Assembly: GCA_947629565.1 (NCBI GenBank)
Contig: CANREG010000002.1
Coordinates: forward strand, 20,524-84,523
Source: an uncultured Lachnospiraceae bacterium
GTDB taxonomy: Bacteria; Bacillota; Clostridia; Lachnospirales; Lachnospiraceae
DNA length: 64,000 nucleotides
Reading direction: 5' to 3'
The translations under genes were made by a program, and so were the position numbers. How positions within the stretch are numbered: position 1 is the first letter of the stretch; each line of letters starts with the position of its first letter. This document shows positions 1-10,277 of this stretch, in pieces. The notes under the pieces are model-generated. The model was not told the origin of the DNA, ran no database searches, and saw only the letters and a program-made list of their open reading frames with translations.

Positions 1-1
1 G

Positions 2-2197
2 ACAGATACCGGTGCTGTATGCAGCGTATCCTTTGACGGAATATGTTACTATGATTATGTTGTACTGTTGTCTGGTGAAACAGCTCCCGCAGATGCAGCC
101 GATATCAAAAAAGCAGCGGCAGCGGAAGGCGGCATTGGTGGCAGCGGTCAGGCGGCAGAGGCCAGGATAGAACTAAAAGAACTAAAACCGAATAAAGATT
201 ATACGTTGTATATGATTTTAAATGACGGCCTTAAAACTTTGTCAGGGACGGACAATCCGAATCGTTCTGGCATAATTTCTGTTCCATTTACAACGGAAAT
301 GTCAAAGGTTAAGGTGACGGATCAAGAGCTTTATATTAAAGCAGAAAGCGACGTAGATAGTTATACATATGATTTGTCCCGGATGGTTTCCGGTTTGGAT
401 ATTTCACAAATGACAACTATTGGGTATGAGATAAAAATAGAAAAAAATGGTCCTATTTTCTCCCAATATCCCAGTGTTAACGGGAATCTGTTGACAATTC
501 CGGTTCGTACCGGATTAGCGGCCGACGTCAGTCAGGAGATTCAAATAACGTTTTCAATTCAGGATTATGTTGTCGTTACGGCTGTTCTTACTGTTAAGAC
601 GGTTTCCAAAACACCAGCAACCCTTTCCGGTGTAACGGTAACGGATACAGTCTACAATGGGGAGCCTCATGGAGTTACCGGTACGCCTCAATGGAAAGCT
701 GGGGATACAGTGGTTACGGGTGGAACAACAGGTATTGTATATACAGGTATAGATAATAATTATTCTGGAATAACCCCACCGATAAATGCAGGTACATACA
801 AAGTTACATATACAATAGAACATTCAGATTATGTAGGAATCTGGTTGGCTACCTATGAAATTAAAAAAGCTGAAGTATCCGGCATGGAGAATGTACAGTG
901 GTATGTGGATAATGACAGTGAACCATATGACTTGCAAACCAGTGAAATATATGCAGATGGAAAAGAGCATACGATTTGTGTTAAGGGGTATCCGTCTAAT
1001 GTGAAGCCTGAATATAGCGGAGTGTATAAAGCAAGTGCCGCAGGAGAATATACGGCCTATGTTGACTTTGTATTATCTGGCGGGGATTCAAAAAATTATA
1101 ATCAGCCGTCAAGAAGGCAGATTTCCTGGAAAATCAAAGAAAAGCCTATGGACGTGACGAAACAAAAACCGGATATGTCAAACGTGCATTGGGAATATGA
1201 GCAGGAGGGAGTTTCAAAGGAAATTAAGGATAATGATAATCTGCCTGCAAATGGGAAACTATACACAGTAAAGCTTGCAGGGGTTCCTGAGGGTGTAGAG
1301 TGTATATATTCCGGGGACTACGTTGAAACGAAAGCAGGAAAGTATCTTGCTATAGTTGAATTTGAGGTTGACTCTGCTATTTATGAGGAGCCAGATCCCG
1401 GTAGAATGGAACTTAATTGGAATATTGTGGAATCCGGCAGTGGTGAAGAGGAAAAGGGTGAAAATCCAGATAATCCGACACCGGACAATCCGACACAGGA
1501 TAATCCAACACAGGATAATCCAACACAGGATAATCCGACATCGGGTAATCCGGGGAATACGGCGCCTTCAGGAAACAACAGTCAGAAATCAGAACCGAAT
1601 ACAGAGGCAGTAGATATTCCGGCAGTGGGCGCTACGGAAGAATATGCCGGACAGAAATATAAGGTTGTTACGGCAACAGCCCAAGGAGGAACGGTAGAGT
1701 ATGACCAAGCGGACGGCAGCCAAACCAAGGTTGTGATTCCTGATCAGATTACTATAGGGGGTCAAAGCTATAAGGTCACAGCTATCGCCAAAAATGCATT
1801 TAAAGCCAACAGTAAAAAGCTTAAGAGCGTGAAACTGGGAAATGAAATAAAGCAGATTCCTTCAAATTGCTTTAGCGGATGCTCCAAATTGACTTCCGTT
1901 ACAATTGGTAAAAATGTGACTAAAATAGGGGCTAAGGCGTTTTATAAATGTACGTCTCTTAAGAAGATTACCATTCCGGATAACGTTAGCGTTATGGAAA
2001 AGCAGTGTTTTTCCGGATGCAAAAAGCTGAAAAATATTACAATTAAGTCAAAGAATCTTAAAAAGGTAGGCTCTAAAGCCATTAAAGGGATTGCGCCTAA
2101 AGCAACTATAAAATGTAAGGATAAGAAGACGGCTGCTAAGTATAAAAAGCTGTTTAAGAGCAGCACAGGATATGTAAAGACCATGCATATTAAATAA
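2..2197 (+). CDS. Cell-surface protein, 5'-truncated by window edge; MBG/YDG-like repeats, DNPTQ linker, C-terminal BspA-like leucine-rich repeats
   Basis: Frame is open from base 2 (TDTGAVCSVSFDGICYYDYVV...) into the listed ORF at 68; C-term 'IPSNCFSGCSKLTSVTIGKNVTKIGAKAFYKCTSLKKITIPDNV' is typical LRR_5/BspA. Confidence 0.85.
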   Translation, partial: TDTGAVCSVSFDGICYYDYVVLLSGETAPADAADIKKAAAAEGGIGGSGQAAEARIELKELKPNKDYTLYMILNDGLKTLSGTDNPNRSGIISVPFTTEMSKVKVTDQELYIKAESDVDSYTYDLSRMVSGLDISQMTTIGYEIKIEKNGPIFSQYPSVNGNLLTIPVRTGLAADVSQEIQITFSIQDYVVVTAVLTVKTVSKTPATLSGVTVTDTVYNGEPHGVTGTPQWKAGDTVVTGGTTGIVYTGIDNNYSGITPPINAGTYKVTYTIEHSDYVGIWLATYEIKKAEVSGMENVQWYVDNDSEPYDLQTSEIYADGKEHTICVKGYPSNVKPEYSGVYKASAAGEYTAYVDFVLSGGDSKNYNQPSRRQISWKIKEKPMDVTKQKPDMSNVHWEYEQEGVSKEIKDNDNLPANGKLYTVKLAGVPEGVECIYSGDYVETKAGKYLAIVEFEVDSAIYEEPDPGRMELNWNIVESGSGEEEKGENPDNPTPDNPTQDNPTQDNPTQDNPTSGNPGNTAPSGNNSQKSEPNTEAVDIPAVGATEEYAGQKYKVVTATAQGGTVEYDQADGSQTKVVIPDQITIGGQSYKVTAIAKNAFKANSKKLKSVKLGNEIKQIPSNCFSGCSKLTSVTIGKNVTKIGAKAFYKCTSLKKITIPDNVSVMEKQCFSGCKKLKNITIKSKNLKKVGSKAIKGIAPKATIKCKDKKTAAKYKKLFKSSTGYVKTMHIK
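1469..1543 (+). repeat. 15-bp tandem repeat, 5 copies (GATAATCCRACACAG), encoding (DNPTQ)n linker
   Basis: Read directly. Confidence 0.9.
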
Positions 2198-2221
2198 TTC
2201 ATAATAAGGAGACAAAGCAAC

Positions 2222-4849
2222 ATGAATCAGGGATTAGATATTATATTAGTCAAGATGAAGGAAAAACGTTTTTATATAGCTGCATTTCTAATTCCCTGGT
2301 TGGTGGTGCTGGTATATGGTTTTGTGACAGGTACATGGCCTTTTCAGGGGAAAAGCCTGTTGGAAGGGGATACCGGCCTGCAGTATGTTGAGCTTTATTA
2401 TGAGCTTTGGCATAAAGTGCGGGCGGGAGAATCCCTGTTTTATAGCTGGAATGCGTTTGGGGGATATGATTTCTTTGTCAATATGCTGTATTATCTGGTA
2501 TCGCCTTTTACTGCGCTCATATTGATTTTGCCAAAGAGTCTGATACCGGCGGGAGTCCAGTTTATCATGGTTTTAAAATGTTCCTGCGTGTCTTTGGCGA
2601 TGACTTATTTTTTTAATCATACAAAGCATAATACATTAAAGGAACAAAAAGAGCTGGTATCGCTGTTTTTGGGCGTTGCCTTTGGTATCAGCAACGGCAT
2701 GCTTTATTTTATGAAATTTTTCAACTGGATGGATGCTATGATTTTATTCCCCTTCCTTTTGTTAAGCATAGAAAAGATGATGGAGGGCAGGGGTTATAGA
2801 CGATTTTGTGTATTGCTGGCGTTGGCGATTCTTACCAATTATTATATTATGTATCATGTCTGTATCTTTCTGGTATTCTGGTTTTTCCTGCAAATGGATC
2901 GTAATACTTCTCATAAGCTGAAGAAATTCCTGCTTTTTGCCGGAAGTTCTGTGTGGGCAGCCCTGATGGCCATGGTGGCCATATTTCCCACTGTTCTTAC
3001 ATTGCATGACAGAGAGTCTGCAGATATGGCGCAGTTGGCGCATGCGTATGTAAGGTATATATTTAATAGATTGACAGATATAGTACAGTCTTTCTTTATT
3101 ATGCAGCCTATTTCTATATACGAATTTGCTCCGAATGTATATTTTTCGGTTGCCGCTGTCTTTTTGGCAGTTTTGTTCTGTTTTATTCGCATGGGAAAGA
3201 AAAAGAAACTGTATATTATTCTCTTTGCACTGTTTATGACAGCCAGCTTTTCCTTTGGATTATTGAATATTTTGTGGCATGGGTTTACAGTGCCTACCGG
3301 AGTGTATAATCGTTTTGTCAATATGTATATTTTTCTGCTGCTGTTTATGGCGATGCAGGTAATGATTCATTTGAGCGATATTCGGTTATGGCAGATTCTT
3401 GCTGCGGGAATAACGGTTTTGTTCTTGGTGGGAATTACCTTTATCAGCATTAAGGAGTATCAGGCTGTTTATGTATACTTGATTACAATTATGCTGGTGG
3501 TTTTTTATCTGTTAATGCTGATTCTGTATAAAAGACAGTCCATTACCCATTCTCAGATACTTTTAGTTTTTGTGCTTGCAGGACTTGGAGAGTTGTGCGT
3601 GAATGCATATAATGGTCTGAACGGCCTTTTGGATCATGATTTTTTTAAGGCAGAGGGAAATGCTCAGATTATGGAATTGTCTGAAAAGGCAGAATTGCAA
3701 AAAGGAGCGCGGATAGCATATCCCCAGTGTTTTTATAACATGGGAATGGTTACGAATCTGCCGGTAGCATCTGGTTTTCTCTCTCTTACGAATGGCAATA
3801 TAAACCGTCTGTACCGCAATCTGGGAATGGAATCAAGTAACGATGTACAGATTGCTTATTGTGGAGGGTCTCCCCTTCTTAATCTGATGTTAAACATTGA
3901 GTATGGGATTGCTGTAGATGAGTTACAATATAGCGATGAGGAATTGGTAACAGAGAAAGATGGCTATTATCTTTACAAAATACAAAGAGGGGCAGGATTG
4001 GGATATATGGTGGATAATAGCGTTCTGGATTGGGATGTGAATGGCGGACAGCCTTTTGATTTACAGAATTCCTTTGTCCGTCAGGCTGTGGACGGGGAGA
4101 ATATTTTTAAGGTAGTGCATCCAGAGGTAAAATGTCAGCTATGGGATATGACATTGGAACCAAATGCGGATATCCTTTCGGAACAGAATATTTATTCCTA
4201 TGTTTATGCGACGGCTTATGGAGATGAACGGGATGCGCTCCAGATGCAGTTTACCGTAGAAGAAGATCAGGATTTATATTTGATTCGCACCAGCTACCTT
4301 GATCTTTATGCACAGGTATATATTGATGGCGTCCTTGCACATGATGAAGTGGGGGTAAGTGTCCGGGGAACCATACCAATCGGGAAAGTAAAAAAAGGAC
4401 AGGTAATTACTGTGGTGTTCTCTCCGGCGGATTCGGCAGATGCAGGGAAAAATGCGTGGATTCAGTGTCAAATGGCGGCATTTGACGAGGCGGCTTATGA
4501 GGCCGCTTATGAGCGGTTGACAGAGAGCGTTTATCATGTAGATACCATGGAAGCAGATTATGTGAAGGGTTCTATATCAGTGAAGAAACCAGGTCTGATG
4601 ATGACTTCTATTCAGGCAGTGGATGGTTTTCAGGTTTTGGTTGATGGAAAAGAGAGTTCCTATGAGGTGGTCGGTGATACTATGATAGCAGTTCCCTTAG
4701 AAACAGGGGAACATGTTGTGGAGTTTATCTATCAGACACCGGGCATATGGCAGGGAATTGTGATTTCAGGAGTAAGCATACTGGCATTCCTTGTGTCGGC
4801 GCTGTTGAAAAAAAGATTCGGAGATAAGGAGAAGGCATGTGAAAGATAA
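2222..4849 (+). CDS. YfhO family multi-pass membrane protein
   Basis: 875 aa, many TM segments, N-term 'LLEGDTGLQYVELYYELWHKVRAGESLFYSWNAFGGYDFF' typical of YfhO. Confidence 0.85.
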   Translation: MNQGLDIILVKMKEKRFYIAAFLIPWLVVLVYGFVTGTWPFQGKSLLEGDTGLQYVELYYELWHKVRAGESLFYSWNAFGGYDFFVNMLYYLVSPFTALILILPKSLIPAGVQFIMVLKCSCVSLAMTYFFNHTKHNTLKEQKELVSLFLGVAFGISNGMLYFMKFFNWMDAMILFPFLLLSIEKMMEGRGYRRFCVLLALAILTNYYIMYHVCIFLVFWFFLQMDRNTSHKLKKFLLFAGSSVWAALMAMVAIFPTVLTLHDRESADMAQLAHAYVRYIFNRLTDIVQSFFIMQPISIYEFAPNVYFSVAAVFLAVLFCFIRMGKKKKLYIILFALFMTASFSFGLLNILWHGFTVPTGVYNRFVNMYIFLLLFMAMQVMIHLSDIRLWQILAAGITVLFLVGITFISIKEYQAVYVYLITIMLVVFYLLMLILYKRQSITHSQILLVFVLAGLGELCVNAYNGLNGLLDHDFFKAEGNAQIMELSEKAELQKGARIAYPQCFYNMGMVTNLPVASGFLSLTNGNINRLYRNLGMESSNDVQIAYCGGSPLLNLMLNIEYGIAVDELQYSDEELVTEKDGYYLYKIQRGAGLGYMVDNSVLDWDVNGGQPFDLQNSFVRQAVDGENIFKVVHPEVKCQLWDMTLEPNADILSEQNIYSYVYATAYGDERDALQMQFTVEEDQDLYLIRTSYLDLYAQVYIDGVLAHDEVGVSVRGTIPIGKVKKGQVITVVFSPADSADAGKNAWIQCQMAAFDEAAYEAAYERLTESVYHVDTMEADYVKGSISVKKPGLMMTSIQAVDGFQVLVDGKESSYEVVGDTMIAVPLETGEHVVEFIYQTPGIWQGIVISGVSILAFLVSALLKKRFGDKEKACER

Positions 4850-4850
4850 A

Positions 4851-4876
4851 AGAAGGCTGTCATCTGACAGCCTTCT
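4851..4876 (-). terminator. Hairpin terminator for the minus-strand HPr-like gene
   Basis: AGAAGGCTGTCA-tc-TGACAGCCTTCT, perfect 12-bp stem; T-rich tail only on minus strand. Confidence 0.75.
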
Positions 4877-4892
4877 GATACCTGCGTTTCAG

Positions 4893-5123
4893 TTAGATAA
4901 GATATGGCTTCAACGCCTCCATTATCTCAGCGTCATCGCCGTCTGTGTGGATATTCAAATCGATGGGCTGGGAAATATCCAGACTGAAGATTCCCATGAT
5001 GGACTTGGCGTCAATGACATATCTTCCGGATACCAGATCAAACTCGGCGTCGAATCTGGCAATATCGTTGACAAAGCTCTTGACCTTGTCGATAGAATTT
5101 AACGAGATCTTAACTGATTTCAT
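4893..5123 (-). CDS. HPr-like protein lacking the phosphorylatable His-15
   Basis: 76 aa; 'DAKSIMGIFSLDI' matches HPr Ser-46 region; IHARP motif replaced by 'IDKVK'. Confidence 0.75.
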   Translation of the reverse strand: MKSVKISLNSIDKVKSFVNDIARFDAEFDLVSGRYVIDAKSIMGIFSLDISQPIDLNIHTDGDDAEIMEALKPYLI

Positions 5124-5212
5124 AACTGTTCCTCCTGAATATACTATTATGCGTTACGCATTACTGCTATTATGATAACTTTTTGGACAGCAAAAGTCAA
5201 TAGGGATAACGA

Positions 5213-6643
5213 ATGGATGAGAAAAAACAATTATTACGGAATAAAAAGGCCCTGCTGATGAATCTGGGCTGTAAAGTGAATAAATATGAGACGGACGCCA
5301 TGGCAGAGCGTTTGCGGGAAGTCGGGATGGAGATTGTGGAGCCGGGCGTCCCGGCGGACGTGTGCATTGTCAATACCTGTTCCGTAACCAATATGGCGGA
5401 GAAGAAATCCCGGCAGATGTTAAGAAGGGTGAGAAGGCAGAACGAAAAGGCAGTGGTAATCGCTGCCGGCTGCTATGTCAATGCAGAGCATGAAAAGCTC
5501 CTTGGGGACGATCTTGTGGATATTGTGGTTGGCAACAACCGGAAAAAAGAGATTGTTGAGGTGTTAGAGGAATATTACTTCGAACATACAGGGAAGCGAG
5601 CGGAAGAACAGGCCGTAGAACATAGCGGGGAACATGTTCACATGGACTGCTATGCGCCTATAGGCGAGCAGAGGGAATATGAGGAGATAGGAAGCCTGCG
5701 GGCAGAGGGGCTTGACCACAGGCGGGCTTACATCAAGATTCAGGACGGCTGCAACCAGTTCTGCTCTTACTGCATCATTCCCTATACCAGAGGCCGGGTG
5801 AGAAGCCGGGATCCGGAGGAGATTATAAGGGAAATTTCTCAGCTTGCTGTCTCCGGCGTGAAGGAATTTGTGCTTACCGGCATCCATATATCCTCGTATG
5901 GAACGGATTTTTCCGACGGGAAGGAACCAAACGACTTAGGAAGCCTTGTTCAGGCCATAGACAGGATTCCGGAGGTTAGGCGGATCCGGTTAGGCTCGTT
6001 GGAACCCCGGATTATCACAGAAGAATTTCTTCATAAGATTAAAGACAGCGAAAAGCTCTGCCCTCATTTCCACTTGTCCCTGCAAAGCGCCTGCAATGCA
6101 ACCCTTAAACGGATGAACCGCAGATATACCATAGAGGAATATATGGATAAATGCAGGCTGTTACGGGAATGTTTTGACCGGCCGGCCATTACCACGGATG
6201 TGATTGTAGGCTTTCCGGGGGAGACAGAGGAGGAGTTTGACGAGACCTTTGCCAATTTAAAAAGGCTTGGCCTTTACGAAATCCATGTGTTCAAATATTC
6301 CCTGCGCTCCAAAACGGCGGCGGAGAAGCTTCCGGACCATGTGCCGGAGGAGATAAAGAATATCCGCAGCAATCTGTTGTTGGAACTGACAGAAAAACAA
6401 AAGGCTGACTTTGAAGGGCAACTTTCCGGCATGATGGAAGAGGTGTTAGTGGAGGAACCTCTTGACTGTAGCGGCGAGAGGGAAAAGTTAGCTGAGGCCG
6501 TGGTTCTTACAAAGTCCGGTTCGCCTGAAAATATACCGGAAGGCGGGCAGTATTTCACCGGACATACAAAAAGATACGTTAAAGTGCGGATAAAGTCGGA
6601 GCAGGACTTGGTGAACCGGCTTCTTGCGGTAAAAATGTCCTGA
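5213..6643 (+). CDS. mtaB: tRNA (N6-threonylcarbamoyladenosine(37)-C2)-methylthiotransferase MtaB
   Basis: 476 aa; 'NLGCKVNKYETDAM', radical SAM 'CNQFCSYCIIPYTRGRVRSR'. Confidence 0.93.
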   Translation: MDEKKQLLRNKKALLMNLGCKVNKYETDAMAERLREVGMEIVEPGVPADVCIVNTCSVTNMAEKKSRQMLRRVRRQNEKAVVIAAGCYVNAEHEKLLGDDLVDIVVGNNRKKEIVEVLEEYYFEHTGKRAEEQAVEHSGEHVHMDCYAPIGEQREYEEIGSLRAEGLDHRRAYIKIQDGCNQFCSYCIIPYTRGRVRSRDPEEIIREISQLAVSGVKEFVLTGIHISSYGTDFSDGKEPNDLGSLVQAIDRIPEVRRIRLGSLEPRIITEEFLHKIKDSEKLCPHFHLSLQSACNATLKRMNRRYTIEEYMDKCRLLRECFDRPAITTDVIVGFPGETEEEFDETFANLKRLGLYEIHVFKYSLRSKTAAEKLPDHVPEEIKNIRSNLLLELTEKQKADFEGQLSGMMEEVLVEEPLDCSGEREKLAEAVVLTKSGSPENIPEGGQYFTGHTKRYVKVRIKSEQDLVNRLLAVKMS

Positions 6644-6754
6644 CTTTGTCGGAAAAATGAGAAAACGCTGGGGATTTTCCGACAGAGAGTAAGATACGAC
6701 TTGCAACTTTTGGAAAATTATATTATCATAGAGATATTGAAGTGAGGACGTGAT

Positions 6755-7024
6755 ATGATGAATAACCAGAATACATTTAACACACAATTTGTGGAAGTAG
6801 TGAAAGACAACGATCTGCCGGTAACGGAGATTCTTGAGGATGTGTATAACGCCCTTTCCGAGAAAGGGTATAATCCGGTAAGCCAGATTGTTGGTTATAT
6901 AATGAGCGGAGACCCAACCTATATAACCAGCTATAAGAATGCAAGAAGTCTGATTATGAAGGCAGAGCGGGATGAGATTATTGAGGTTTTGTTGTCGCAC
7001 TATATCGAGACAAAACTCAAATAA
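6755..7024 (+). CDS. IreB family regulatory phosphoprotein
   Basis: 89 aa, '[42 protein letters not shown]'; upstream of ruvX. Confidence 0.9.
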   Translation: MMNNQNTFNTQFVEVVKDNDLPVTEILEDVYNALSEKGYNPVSQIVGYIMSGDPTYITSYKNARSLIMKAERDEIIEVLLSHYIETKLK

Positions 7025-7034
7025 CGGGAGACGG

Positions 7035-7460
7035 ATGATGCGGATTATGGGACTGGACTATGGGAGTAAGACAGTTGGCGTTGCCGTAAGCGATGAGCTT
7101 TTGCTTACCGCCCAGCCTGTGGAGACCATAGAGAGAAAGTCGGAGAATAAGCTTAGGAGAACCTTGGCGAGAATCGAGGAGCTAATCGATTCCTATGGGG
7201 TTTCTTTTATCGTGCTTGGATATCCGAAGAATATGGATAATTCGGAAGGGTTCCGGGCACAGGCAACGGAAGAATTTAAAGAGATGTTAGAGAGAAGGAC
7301 AGGCTTAGATGTGTTCTTGCAGGATGAGCGGCTCTCCACTGTGGAATCTGAACGGGTTTTAATGGAACAGGGAGTGCGTCGTGAGAACCGGAAACGTTAT
7401 GTGGATAAGTTGGCGGCTTCAGTTATCTTACAGGGCTATCTGGATAAGCAGAGACAGTAA
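7035..7460 (+). CDS. ruvX: Holliday junction resolvase RuvX/YqgF
   Basis: [20 protein letters not shown]...; start moved from 6972 to in-frame ATG at 7035. Confidence 0.93.
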   Translation: MMRIMGLDYGSKTVGVAVSDELLLTAQPVETIERKSENKLRRTLARIEELIDSYGVSFIVLGYPKNMDNSEGFRAQATEEFKEMLERRTGLDVFLQDERLSTVESERVLMEQGVRRENRKRYVDKLAASVILQGYLDKQRQ

Positions 7461-7474
7461 AGAAAGGAAATGGA

Positions 7475-7768
7475 ATGGAAGAAGAATTAGAGACGATTGT
7501 GATTACCTTTGAGGATGGGGAGGAAGCAGAATTTTATGTGTTGGAAGAGACGCAGTTGATGGGCGTGAATTATTACCTGGTACTGCCGGCGGAGATGGAA
7601 GACGACGGCAGCGAGGAATTAGAATGTTATATTCTTAAGGAGAACGGAGGTTCTGAACAGGACGGAGAGGCAACCTATGAATTTGTAGAGGACGAAGCGG
7701 AGCTGCAAAGTTTAGGTTCGATTTTTGACGAGTTGTTAGAGGACAGTGATATGGAGGTAGAATTTTGA
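7475..7768 (+). CDS. DUF1292 domain protein
   Basis: 97 aa acidic; 'TIVITFEDGEEAEFYVLEE'; between ruvX and RNase J. Confidence 0.85.
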   Translation: MEEELETIVITFEDGEEAEFYVLEETQLMGVNYYLVLPAEMEDDGSEELECYILKENGGSEQDGEATYEFVEDEAELQSLGSIFDELLEDSDMEVEF

Positions 7769-9468
7769 AAATGAATATGAAAAAAGGGGAGCCTTACAGG
7801 AAGGGAAAAGCATCGAAGGCTCCCAGCGTGAAGATTATTCCTTTGGGAGGTCTTGAGCAGATCGGCATGAACATTACAGCCATTGAGTACGAAGATACCA
7901 TCGTTGTAATCGACTGCGGTCTGGCATTTCCGGAAGAGGATATGTTGGGAATTGATCTGGTGATACCGGATGTATCGTATCTGAAAGAGAATATCGAGAA
8001 GGTAAAGGGATTGGTAGTAACCCATGGACATGAGGACCACATCGGCGCAATCCCCTATGTGGAGAAGGAAATGAATATGCCGATTTATGCGACCAAGCTT
8101 ACGATGGGACTGATTGAGAATAAGCTGAAAGAGCATAATCTGATGAACAATGTGAAGCGGAAGGTGGTAAAGCATGGACAGACCATTAATTTAGGCTGTT
8201 TTAGAGTAGAGTTTATCCGTTCTAACCACTCCATTGCAGATTCTTCCGGCCTTGCCATTTATACACCGGCGGGAATTTTAGTACACACGGGCGACTTTAA
8301 GGTGGACTTTACCCCGGTTTTTGGGGAAACCATTGATCTGCAGCGGTATGCGGAGCTTGGAAAGAAGGGAGTGCTCGCCTTGATGGCGGACTCCACCAAT
8401 GTGGAGAGACCGGGCTTTACGCCCAGTGAGAAGAAGGTGGGGCGGACGTTTGATATCCTCTTTTCCGAGAATAAGAACAGCCGTCTGATCATTGCCACCT
8501 TTGCTTCGAATGTGGATAGAGTACAGCAGATTATCAACAGCGCGGACAAGTACGGGCGCAAGGTGATTATTGAGGGAAGAAGTATGGTGAATGTGATCAA
8601 CACGGCTTCTGAACTCGGATTTATCCAGATTCCGGATAATACCTTAATTGATATAGAGCAGATGAAGAACTATCCCGACGAGCAGATTGTACTGATTACC
8701 ACGGGAAGCCAGGGAGAGAATATGGCGGCTTTAAGCCGGATTGCCGCAAATATCCACAGCAAGGTAAGCATCAAGCCGGGGGATACGGTCATCTTAAGCT
8801 CCAGCCCTATTCCCGGTAATGAGAAGGCCATTAACAAGATTATCAATGAGTTAGAGATGAAGGGGGCAAAGGTAATCTTCCAGGATACCCACGTATCCGG
8901 ACATGCCTGTCAGGAGGAGCTTAAGCTAATCTATGCCCTGACGAAGCCCCAGTATGCGATTCCGGTACATGGAGAGTACCGGCACTTAAAGCGGCATGCC
9001 CAGCTGGCAATGGAGATGGGCGTGGAAAAGGATCATGTGCAGATTTTAAGCAACGGCATGATTTTAGAGCTTTCCGCAGATTCTTCCAAGATTACCGGTC
9101 ATGTGACCTCGCAGGGCGTGTTGGTAGACGGCCTGGGCGTGGGGGATGTGGGCAATATCGTCCTTCGCGACCGCCAGCACCTTTCACAGAATGGTTTGAT
9201 TATTGTGGTGGTTGCATTGGAAAAGAACAGCAATCTGTTAGTGGCAGGGCCGGACATCGTATCCAGAGGTTTTGTGTATGTCAGGGAATCAGAGAATCTG
9301 ATGGATGAATGCCATGACGTGGTGGAAGATGCTTTGAACGACTGTCTGGAACGGAATATTACGGACTGGGGCAAGTTAAAGACTTCCATTAAAGATGAAT
9401 TAGGGGATTTCCTCTGGAAACGGACCAAGCGGAACCCCATGATTTTACCGATTATTACGGAAGTGTAG
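7765..9468 (+). CDS. Ribonuclease J family metallo-beta-lactamase exonuclease
   Basis: 567 aa; HGHEDH motif, 'GSQGENMAALSRIA', 'PVHGEYRHLKRHA'. Confidence 0.93.
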   Translation: MKMNMKKGEPYRKGKASKAPSVKIIPLGGLEQIGMNITAIEYEDTIVVIDCGLAFPEEDMLGIDLVIPDVSYLKENIEKVKGLVVTHGHEDHIGAIPYVEKEMNMPIYATKLTMGLIENKLKEHNLMNNVKRKVVKHGQTINLGCFRVEFIRSNHSIADSSGLAIYTPAGILVHTGDFKVDFTPVFGETIDLQRYAELGKKGVLALMADSTNVERPGFTPSEKKVGRTFDILFSENKNSRLIIATFASNVDRVQQIINSADKYGRKVIIEGRSMVNVINTASELGFIQIPDNTLIDIEQMKNYPDEQIVLITTGSQGENMAALSRIAANIHSKVSIKPGDTVILSSSPIPGNEKAINKIINELEMKGAKVIFQDTHVSGHACQEELKLIYALTKPQYAIPVHGEYRHLKRHAQLAMEMGVEKDHVQILSNGMILELSADSSKITGHVTSQGVLVDGLGVGDVGNIVLRDRQHLSQNGLIIVVVALEKNSNLLVAGPDIVSRGFVYVRESENLMDECHDVVEDALNDCLERNITDWGKLKTSIKDELGDFLWKRTKRNPMILPIITEV

Positions 9469-9546
9469 GAAAAGGAAGCGCCGCTGTGATTTGATATGCA
9501 TTTGGCAGGCGGCCGGCATATATATTTTGGGGAAAGGAAAACCGGT

Positions 9547-9882
9547 ATGATAACAAAAGAAGCGGAACGGCTGAATCAGACAATTAAAGAAAGTCCGGAG
9601 TACCGGAATTATCTTACAGCGCTAAACCGGCTTAAGGAGAATCAGGAGCTTTATCAGGCCATGAATGTCTTTCGGAGAAGAAATTATGAGCTGCAAAGCT
9701 ATGACGACGGTATTAACCGTTACCATGAGATTAACAATTTAGGCCTGGAGTTTGAAAAGGTGCTCCGCAATCCTTTGGTCAATGAATTTCTGATCGCAGA
9801 GCAGATTCTTTCCAGGAAGATGACGAGGGTATATGAGATGATTGCAGACGGACTGGAATTAGATTACAGTTATATGGAGTAG
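9547..9882 (+). CDS. YlbF/YmcA family protein
   Basis: Helical, ~111 aa from MITKEAERLNQ; RBS GGGGAAAGG upstream of 9547. Confidence 0.8.
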   Translation: MITKEAERLNQTIKESPEYRNYLTALNRLKENQELYQAMNVFRRRNYELQSYDDGINRYHEINNLGLEFEKVLRNPLVNEFLIAEQILSRKMTRVYEMIADGLELDYSYME

Positions 9883-9890
9883 GTGAGAGG

Positions 9891-10277
9891 ATGGCAGGGG
9901 ACAGGGAAAATATATCGGGTACAATTTTAAGGCTCAGCCTGCGGACGCTGGTCAATATGGTATTGTTGTTTTTTCTGGTAGAGGGCTGCATAGCGGCATA
10001 CAACTTTTCCTACAAAGTGTTTGCTGATTATCCCTATATGGCGGTATCAAAGGATACGAAAACTGTTACCATTTCCAAAGGGCAGACGGCAAAGGATGTG
10101 GCACTTGTTTTGGAGAAGTCAGATATTGTGGAAAGCCGGTATGTGTTTTTGGCAAGGGCGTATCTTGGCAGGTATAACAATCAGATTCAGGCGGGAACTT
10201 ATACGTTAGGTCCGGGCATGACGCCGGAAGAGATTTGTAAGACAATCTGCGGGCAGCAGAGTGAGGGCGATACATGA
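9891..10277 (+). CDS. Short MltG-like membrane protein (N-terminal region only)
   Basis: TM followed by 'VTISKGQTAKDVALVLEKSDIVESRYVFLARAYL...IQAGTYTLGPGMTPEEICKTI'. Confidence 0.7.
   Translation: MAGDRENISGTILRLSLRTLVNMVLLFFLVEGCIAAYNFSYKVFADYPYMAVSKDTKTVTISKGQTAKDVALVLEKSDIVESRYVFLARAYLGRYNNQIQAGTYTLGPGMTPEEICKTICGQQSEGDT

Noticed and set aside
4839-5175. Plus-strand ORFs 4839-5102 and 4945-5175
   Set aside because: Antisense to the HPr-like gene and starting in a terminator hairpin.
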